Assembly: GCF_902712855.1 (NCBI RefSeq)
Contig: NZ_LR743507.1
Coordinates: 4,574,001-4,638,000, forward strand
Length of the DNA: 64,000 bases
Direction: 5' to 3'
Origin: Variovorax paradoxus
GTDB lineage: Bacteria; Pseudomonadota; Gammaproteobacteria; Burkholderiales; Burkholderiaceae_C
Position numbers and translations under genes: made by a program. The notes beneath the pieces were generated by a model, which saw only the letters and a list, made by a program, of their open reading frames with translations, was not told where the DNA came from and did not search any database. Positions 58,630 to 64,000 of this stretch are shown here, one piece after another (the stretch's first letter is position 1; each line of letters starts with the position of its first letter).

Positions 58630-59463
58630 ATGAACATCGTCGTCAACGAAGACCTCAAAGCCTATATCGATCCCCTGACGCCGGAGGAATACGAAGCGCT
58701 CGAACGCAGCATCCTGGCCGAGGGCTGCCGCGATGCGCTGGTGCTATGGGGCGAGGTGCTGGTGGACGGCCACAACCGCTACGGCATCTGCCAGAAGCAC
58801 GGACTGCCTTTCCAGACGGTGCAGAACACGCGGTTCAAGTCGATCGACGACGTGCACCTCTGGATGATCGACCAGCACCTAGGCCGGCGCAGCATTTCCG
58901 ACTTCCTGCGCGGCGTGCTGGCGCTGCGCAAGAAGGACATCGTCGACCAGCAGCGCGCCCGCACCGCGACGCAGTCGACCTCGTCTTCCGATGCCGCGCA
59001 CGATCCGTCCGACCCGCCCTTCGACGTCGATCCTCCCGCCGACGGCAGCACCACCGCCGTGCCGCCGCCCGCGCCGTTGAACAGCCGTGAAGCCATTGCC
59101 CGCGCGGCGCGGCTGAGCAGCAATCAGGTAGGAATGATCGAAAGGATCCAGAAGCAGGCCGCGCCGGAACTGGTGGCTGCCGTGAAGTCGGGCGTAATTT
59201 CGATCAACACCGCAGCCGCGGTGGCCACACTGCCGGCCGAGCAGCAGGTTTCCGCCGCGATCGCCGGCAAGGACGAACTCAAGCAGGCTGCCAAGCGCGT
59301 GCGTGAATCGAAGAAGAAGCAGCGCGATGAGTCGCATGACGAGCCGGGGGCGGAAGCAACCGACCCGGTGAAAGCGCTCGAACAGCGCGTGGCCGAACTC
59401 ACGGCCGAGAACGACACCCTGCGCAAGCAGGTGGCCGAGCTGCGAGCGCAGCTCGGCCAGTGA
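58630..59463 (+). CDS. ParB/sulfiredoxin-fold nuclease-like protein
   Basis: This 277-residue protein has an N-terminal ParB-like domain with the motif EVLVDGHNRYGICQKHGL (about residues 40-57), a low-complexity Ser/Asp/Pro middle (about 115-155), a possible helix-turn-helix (SREAIARAARLSSNQVGMIERIQ) and a C-terminal coiled coil (ALEQRVAELTAENDTLRKQVAELRAQLG). Similar proteins are found on plasmids and chromosomes, but no parA partner is present. The ATG at 58630 gives MNIVVNEDLKAYIDPLTPEEY. It is divergent from the sigma gene. Confidence 0.72.
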   Translation: MNIVVNEDLKAYIDPLTPEEYEALERSILAEGCRDALVLWGEVLVDGHNRYGICQKHGLPFQTVQNTRFKSIDDVHLWMIDQHLGRRSISDFLRGVLALRKKDIVDQQRARTATQSTSSSDAAHDPSDPPFDVDPPADGSTTAVPPPAPLNSREAIARAARLSSNQVGMIERIQKQAAPELVAAVKSGVISINTAAAVATLPAEQQVSAAIAGKDELKQAAKRVRESKKKQRDESHDEPGAEATDPVKALEQRVAELTAENDTLRKQVAELRAQLGQ

Positions 59464-59481
59464 AGCGTCAGGCCGAAACGG

Positions 59482-60066
59482 CTAGAGCTGGATCTCGGTG
59501 ATCTTCGAGCCGGAGAGCGAGACACCGGCTTCGAGCCCGATGTTCGTCATCACGAACCCCACCACCGGCTGGCGCAGCGTATTGGTGTCGATGCTGCCGT
59601 TGGCGCCGATGGTCGCCAGCGCCACTGTGGCATCGGCGCCGGCAGTCCAGCCCTTGCTGTTGCGGAACTTGTCCAGCGCTGCTTGCGTGGTGAACAGGTA
59701 GATCACCGCCTTCGACTGCGCGCCGGCCTGGAATCCGACCGATCCGGCCGTCGTGCTGTAGTAGGACTGCGTGCGCCCGTTCACGCGCAAGGCGCCGCGG
59801 CCGTATTCGGCGCCGACGCCGAGGCTGCCCCCTACTACCGCGGGAAACACCAGCACCCCGCTCGAACGCGCGACCAGTTCGCGCGATCCCTTCACGGAGT
59901 CATAGAGCTTGGACAGCGAGGCATCGACCTGCGCGTCGATGGAGCTTCGTGACGTGGCGGCACTGGCCTGGTCCTGCGGTCGCGTCGTCGTACAGCCGAC
60001 AAAAGCCAGGCTGCATGCTGCAACAGCGGCCGAGAGCGCGAGGGTTCGAAAGTTCGTGGCTTTCAT
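59482..60066 (-). CDS. SYLF-domain (YSC84-like) lipoprotein
   Basis: This 194-residue protein has a lipoprotein signal (LAFVGC, Cys about 25) and a SYLF/YSC84 domain (VLVFPAVVGGSLGVGAEYGRGALRV to GFVMTNIGLEAGVSLSGSKITEI). SYLF domains bind lipids in characterised proteins; the bacterial periplasmic role is unclear. It converges on the ParB-like gene with an 18-bp gap. Confidence 0.87.
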   Translation of the reverse strand: MKATNFRTLALSAAVAACSLAFVGCTTTRPQDQASAATSRSSIDAQVDASLSKLYDSVKGSRELVARSSGVLVFPAVVGGSLGVGAEYGRGALRVNGRTQSYYSTTAGSVGFQAGAQSKAVIYLFTTQAALDKFRNSKGWTAGADATVALATIGANGSIDTNTLRQPVVGFVMTNIGLEAGVSLSGSKITEIQL

Positions 60067-60409
60067 GACGGAATCCTTTGCAAAGAACGTGAATCGGCGA
60101 AGAAAACCTGCCTTTGTCTGCCGCCGGCGGCAGATGCATCGATGCTAGGACCGGAAAACCGGACTGCGACATGCAGGAGAACTCGGCCTACGAGAAGACA
60201 AGATGTCCGCCAACACGCCGCAAACTTCGGTTCGTAATCTTGTGTTTTTATTTGCAACAAGTGTTATATTTTTAGTGCCAGCGATCCAGATAGTCTTGTA
60301 TTACTAACTTCGGGCGTGCCTTGAAGCATGCCCCGAAGTCCAGCCAGGGGAGCCCTGAGTTGCAATCCGAACGGCATTCACGCCCAAAGTTGGTGCTATT
60401 GGAGTCGGC
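60067..60409. other. 343-bp intergenic region with AT-rich promoter-like core
   Basis: The part next to the SYLF gene is GC-rich. From about 60235 to 60280 the sequence turns AT-rich, with TATATT at 60265-60270 as a possible -10 element for the rightward GTPase operon; no good -35 hexamer sits at standard spacing. No ORF or RNA gene was recognised. Confidence 0.4.
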
Positions 60410-61174
60410 ATGACGACCGCTGCCCAGCCTGCCCCAAAGGGCCAGCGCGCCTTGCTGAGCTTCAGCGTCGAAGGCCTTCCGCCGCGCGAAGAACTGCTGT
60501 TCAAGTCGCTGGTCCGCCTGCTCGATCACCGCACCCATCAGCACTGGGCCTGGAAAGCCGGCGAAGCCGACCTGCGAGTGGTCGGCGAGCAAATGCCTCC
60601 GCCCACCGGCGCGCCGGCCGTGCCAGTGCTGGCGGTGGGTCAGGTCGATCCGCAGCGCGGGGGCCATTTCCTGGCACTGCCGCTGCATGCCGATGCGCTC
60701 GAGCAGACGCTCAACCGCCTGGGCGCCATGGTCGTGCACGCCCGCGGGCTGGGGCTGGTTGCCATCGAGGCTGGGCCGGGCGAGGACGACGCGTTCCGCC
60801 TGCTGCGCTGGCCGCCTGCTGCGCTGCTCGAAGCGCCGCACCGCATCCGCCTGGCCACCCTCATGACCGGCCGGCCGACCTCGCTGGGCGTGCTGCGCCA
60901 ACGCTCGGGCCGCGCCACCCAGGAGTGCCTGGACTTCATCGCCGACCTGCGCCGCAGCGGCCTGCTCGAGAACGTGGCCGAACCTGCGCAGGCAGGCGGC
61001 TTTGCAACTTCGATCTTTCCCTCTTCGCTTTTTCCCGACTCTCTTTTCCCGGGCAGCACCGGGCCTGACAGTCGCCCCGCGCCTTCGCGCCAGGCACTGC
61101 GCGAAACCGTGCAGCCCGGCCTCCTGGCCCGCATCCGCAACCGCCTCGGCCTGCTGGCCCCAGGTCCCCGATGA
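60410..61174 (+). CDS. hypothetical protein linked to GTPase/roadblock operon
   Basis: I do not recognise the family of this 254-residue protein. The first 160 residues look globular (LLSFSVEGLPPREELLFKSLVRLL at the start). A helix-turn-helix-like stretch follows (TSLGVLRQRSGRATQECLDFIADLRRSGLLE, about 164-195), then a low-complexity Ser/Phe/Pro linker. It is the first gene of a rightward run; its stop overlaps the GTPase start (ATGA at 61171-61174), which implies a linked role. Confidence 0.62.
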   Translation: MTTAAQPAPKGQRALLSFSVEGLPPREELLFKSLVRLLDHRTHQHWAWKAGEADLRVVGEQMPPPTGAPAVPVLAVGQVDPQRGGHFLALPLHADALEQTLNRLGAMVVHARGLGLVAIEAGPGEDDAFRLLRWPPAALLEAPHRIRLATLMTGRPTSLGVLRQRSGRATQECLDFIADLRRSGLLENVAEPAQAGGFATSIFPSSLFPDSLFPGSTGPDSRPAPSRQALRETVQPGLLARIRNRLGLLAPGPR

Positions 61175-61695
61175 CCGTCGAACACAAGATCCTCTTCACC
61201 GGCACCATGGGCGCCGGCAAGACCACCGCCATCGGCGCCGTCAGCGAGATTCCGCCGGTGAGCACCGACGTGCGAAACAGCGACACCTCGGTCGCCAAGG
61301 CCACGACCACGGTCGGGCTCGACTACGGCGAGCTCACGCTCGACAACGGAGAGAAGCTGCGGCTGTACGGCACGCCAGGGCAGATGCGCTTCGACTTCAT
61401 GTGGCGCATCCTGGCGCGCGGCGCACTCGGCCTGGTGATCCTGGTCGACAACAGCCGGCCCGACCCGCTGGCCGACCTCGACGTCTACCTCGACGGCTTC
61501 TCGGAGCTCATCGCCACCACCGCATGCGTCGTGGCTGTGGGACGCATGGAAACACATCCGCAGCCCGACATCGACGCCTACGCGCGGCGTGCCGAGGCCA
61601 GGGGCGTGCTGTGTCCGGTGCTCCCGGCCAACGTGACCGACCCCCAGCAGGTCGTCCAGTTGCTGGAACTGCTCCTTCTTCAACTCGAGGCCTGA
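61171..61695 (+). CDS. small Ras-like GTPase (MglA/CvnD-like)
   Basis: This 174-residue protein has the P-loop GTMGAGKTT (residues 10-18), a switch II-like LYGTPGQMRFDF (about 68-79) and LVILVDNSRPD. The place of the usual NKxD guanine motif reads VGRMET. It resembles the small GTPases that pair with roadblock proteins in MglA/MglB and in the conservon operons of actinomycetes. Two roadblock genes follow. The process it controls is unknown. Confidence 0.85.
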   Translation: MTVEHKILFTGTMGAGKTTAIGAVSEIPPVSTDVRNSDTSVAKATTTVGLDYGELTLDNGEKLRLYGTPGQMRFDFMWRILARGALGLVILVDNSRPDPLADLDVYLDGFSELIATTACVVAVGRMETHPQPDIDAYARRAEARGVLCPVLPANVTDPQQVVQLLELLLLQLEA

Positions 61696-61720
61696 TCTTT
61701 TTCGTCCATTTCGAGCACCC

Positions 61721-62104
61721 ATGAACATCACCCCCAAGATCAAGCTCGCCGCCGAATCCGCCATCGACACGCTGATGCGCGAAATCAAGGGAGTGAAAGC
61801 TGTCGTCATCTCGACCGAAGACGGCCTCGAGCTCGCTGCCCGCGTCGAGAACACCGCGCAGGTGGCGCGGCTGTCGGCCATTGCAAGCTCGCTGGCCGCA
61901 CTGGGTGCCGTCGCCGGGGAAGAAAGCGATCTCGGCGACTGCGACAACGTGACCATCGAGGCCACGCACGGCCACATCCTGATGCTGCAGGCGCGCCATC
62001 CGGAGGTCACGCTGATCATGAGCGTCGTGGCCGGCAAGGAAGCCATCATCGGCCAGGTCCTGTACTTCGCGAAGCAGGCAGCGCTCGCGCTGCAGCACGC
62101 CTGA
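61721..62104 (+). CDS. roadblock/LC7 domain protein
   Basis: This 127-residue protein shows the roadblock/LC7 pattern: a first helix (AAESAIDTLMREIKGVKAVVISTEDGLELAA), a central sheet and a long helix with ARLSAIASSLAALGAVAGEE. Such proteins act as regulators of Ras-like GTPases. It follows the GTPase gene by 25 bp and a second roadblock gene lies downstream. Confidence 0.85.
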   Translation: MNITPKIKLAAESAIDTLMREIKGVKAVVISTEDGLELAARVENTAQVARLSAIASSLAALGAVAGEESDLGDCDNVTIEATHGHILMLQARHPEVTLIMSVVAGKEAIIGQVLYFAKQAALALQHA

Positions 62105-62207
62105 GGCCGCCATCCGGCAGCGCCGCACCCGCTCGACACCGGCAGCCGCTCGTCTCTTCGCCCGGGCGGCTGCAGACTCCAAGGGCGAGGCACTACGAAA
62201 GATCTCG

Positions 62208-62567
62208 ATGGCAAATATCAAGCAATCCATGGACGACCTGATGACCTGCGACGGTGCGTTGTGCGCGGCGCTGGTGGATTCGAGCAGCGGCATGATCCTG
62301 GGCCAGATCGGGTCGGGCGTCGACCTCGAAGTGGCGGCCGCCGGCAACACCGAGGTCGTGCGCGCCAAGCTGCGCACCATGCGCGACCTGGGGCTGAACG
62401 ACGTCATCGAGGACATCCTCATCACGCTCGGCAGGCAGTACCACATCATCCGGCCGATGCAGAAGAAGGAAGGCCTGTTCGTCTACCTGGTGCTCGACAA
62501 GGCCAAGTCGAACCTCGCGTTGGCACGCCGCAAGGCGCTGGACGTCGAGCAGAACATGACGCTCTGA
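62208..62567 (+). CDS. roadblock-like protein
   Basis: This 119-residue protein has a roadblock-like layout (MDDLMTCDGALCAALVDSSSGMILGQIGSGVDLEVAAAGNTEVVRAK, then DVIEDILITLGRQYHIIRPM). It is divergent from the roadblock at 61721 but similar in size and fold pattern, and lies 103 bp downstream in the same direction. It may form a heteromer with the first or act as a second regulator of the GTPase. Confidence 0.72.
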   Translation: MANIKQSMDDLMTCDGALCAALVDSSSGMILGQIGSGVDLEVAAAGNTEVVRAKLRTMRDLGLNDVIEDILITLGRQYHIIRPMQKKEGLFVYLVLDKAKSNLALARRKALDVEQNMTL

Positions 62568-62715
62568 GCGCCGACGCGCCGATGCGCGGGAGGGCGACAG
62601 GCGTAGAGCCGGTCGCGCGTCGCAATGTTCGTGCAATGCGGATTCATAGCATCGCAGGTCCGTGGCGGGCGCCCTGTGGTCGCCCGCCCTTCGGCACCCG
62701 ACCCTGCGCACCCTG

Positions 62716-64000
62716 ATGACACTCGATCCCGCAAGGCTGCCCCGCTATTCGACTGCAGGCGGCTCGTTGAATTCCTTGAACACCATTGCGCACGTTGCGA
62801 TCGCGTCGCCAGCGCCCGCCGCACGGCGCCTTGAACTGCTCGACGCGTTGCGTGGTTTCGCACTGCTCGGCGTACTGCTGGTCAACCTGCGCAGCTTCTC
62901 CCTGTACGAGTTCATTTCTCCGTCGCAGCGCGACGCGCTGCCCACCGCGGCTTGGGACCGCGTGATCGCGCTGGCAATGGAACTGCTGGTCGACGCAAAG
63001 TCGATCACCCTCTTCACCCTGCTCTTCGGGGCCGGCTTCGCTATGCAACTGAATCGGCGCGACGCGACTTTCGGTTCACGCACTCATGTCATGCGCCTGC
63101 ACGCCCGACGCATGCTGGTGCTGCTCGCGATCGGCCTGGTGCACGCCTATCTCTTCTGGTGGGGCGACACCCTGCGCTGCTACGCGTTGCTCGGCCTGAT
63201 GCTGCTGGCGTTCACGAAGCTGTCGCCGCGCACGCTGGCCGTGCTTGGCATCGGCACTGCCGTGGTGCTCCCGGTGCTGCTTCAGCCGTGGCTGCCGGGG
63301 CTGCTGCCCACGCAGGCTACCCGGATGCAAGCCTCTGCAGCGGCATGGAGCGCCTTCGTCAGCGGCGACTGGGCGACGATGCTGCAAGGCAATCTGGCGC
63401 GCGACAGGCACATGCGCGTCGCCGTGTGGTCGCTGCCGCTGCTCGTGCTCGGTGGGCTGCTGATCGGCATGGCGATCGGGCGCGCCGGAGTGCTGCAGGA
63501 ATCGATCGTGCATCGGCGCTTCTGGATTCGGATGCTGCGCGCGAGCGTCGGCACGGGCGTGGCCGCTGCCGTGCTGCTCGTGCTCCGGGACCACAACGGC
63601 ACCGGCGCGGTGGCCGAATGGCTGCGCGAAGGTGCAGGCGTGCCGCTGGCCCGACTGCTGCAGGAGGCGGCGCCGCTGGCGCAAGGCCTGTTCTACATGT
63701 CGGCCTTCGTGCTGCTGTTCCAGCAAGCCGCCTGGCGCCATTGGCTGCGCAGGTTGGCGCCCATGGGCCGCATGGCACTCACCAACTACATCGCACAGAC
63801 ACTCTTCGGACTCGGCCTGTTCTATGGCGTCGGCCTGGGCCTCGGGCCGCAGTTCGGACTTGTCGGCGTCTTGCTGTTCGGAGTCGCGATGTTCGTGCTG
63901 CAGGCGCTGTTCAGCTGCTGGTGGCTGGGGCGCTTTCGCTTCGGGCCAGCAGAGTGGGTATGGCGCAGCCTGGCTTACGGCAAGGCGCAGCCGATGCGCC
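62716..64000 (+). CDS. DUF418 family membrane protein (partial)
   Basis: The reading frame runs to the window edge, so the C-terminus is missing. It has several membrane segments and the family signatures RRLELLDALRGFALLGVLLVNL near the N-terminus and PMGRMALTNYIAQTL with RFGPAEWVWRSLAYGKAQPM near the end, as in YeiB-like DUF418 proteins. Little sequence should be missing. The ATG at 62716 lacks a good ribosome-binding site and TTG codons at 62767 and 62776 are alternatives. Function is unknown. Confidence 0.85.
   Translation, partial: MTLDPARLPRYSTAGGSLNSLNTIAHVAIASPAPAARRLELLDALRGFALLGVLLVNLRSFSLYEFISPSQRDALPTAAWDRVIALAMELLVDAKSITLFTLLFGAGFAMQLNRRDATFGSRTHVMRLHARRMLVLLAIGLVHAYLFWWGDTLRCYALLGLMLLAFTKLSPRTLAVLGIGTAVVLPVLLQPWLPGLLPTQATRMQASAAAWSAFVSGDWATMLQGNLARDRHMRVAVWSLPLLVLGGLLIGMAIGRAGVLQESIVHRRFWIRMLRASVGTGVAAAVLLVLRDHNGTGAVAEWLREGAGVPLARLLQEAAPLAQGLFYMSAFVLLFQQAAWRHWLRRLAPMGRMALTNYIAQTLFGLGLFYGVGLGLGPQFGLVGVLLFGVAMFVLQALFSCWWLGRFRFGPAEWVWRSLAYGKAQPMR

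Overview
The window is GC-rich, densely coded DNA typical of a beta-proteobacterial chromosome. Gene content points to Comamonadaceae, most likely Variovorax or a close relative, although no 16S rRNA or tRNA gene is present to confirm this. I found no insertion sequence, phage or CRISPR array.

Positions 1-6.3 kb hold housekeeping and DNA-repair genes: a phosphomannomutase/phosphoglucomutase, an Ada-AlkA fusion with an Ogt methyltransferase, an EamA transporter, a DUF1345 membrane protein and an outer-membrane barrel protein. Positions 6.4-12.5 kb carry two acyl-CoA ligases, a saccharopine-dehydrogenase-like reductase, an SDR and a divergent TetR regulator with two palindromic operators. Positions 12.5-18.1 kb form a leftward unit (MFS transporter, FAD-linked oxidase, tannase-family esterase lipoprotein, LysR) that looks like a catabolic module for plant-derived esters. 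Single genes follow: an LLM oxidoreductase, a glutathione transferase, an M20 peptidase, a TetR regulator and a siderophore-interacting flavoreductase.

Positions 23.1-58.5 kb form one large siderophore locus. A FecI-type sigma factor and FecR stand behind a Fur box at its left end. A leftward run of eight tightly coupled genes follows: PvdE-like ABC exporter, Fur-like regulator, MacA, MacB, TolC-like lipoprotein, PepSY reductase and two very small FecR-N-terminal-like (DUF4880-like) proteins. Reading right are fhuF, a hydroxyornithine formyltransferase, an ornithine N5-monooxygenase and a TonB receptor with a signalling (STN) domain. Reading left from the far end are a second Fur-boxed ECF sigma factor, a third stand-alone DUF4880-like protein, MbtH, a type II thioesterase, a PPTase and a 15.7-kb NRPS. 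A strong bidirectional terminator separates the receptor gene from the NRPS.

The NRPS reads fatty-acyl-AMP ligase-T, then four C-A-T modules and a thioesterase. The A-domain codes read by eye suggest Ser for module 2 and Thr for module 4. Modules 1 and 3 share one code that I assign by context to N5-formyl-N5-hydroxyornithine. The C domains of modules 3 and 4 carry the second His motif of dual epimerization/condensation domains. The predicted product is an acylated tetrapeptide hydroxamate siderophore. A net two-base deletion breaks the reading frame inside the last A domain, exactly where that domain switches into sequence shared with the other modules. It is either a real lesion or an assembly error.

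Positions 58.6-64 kb hold a ParB-fold protein, a SYLF-domain lipoprotein, a small GTPase/roadblock operon of unknown role and the start of a DUF418 membrane protein that runs off the window.
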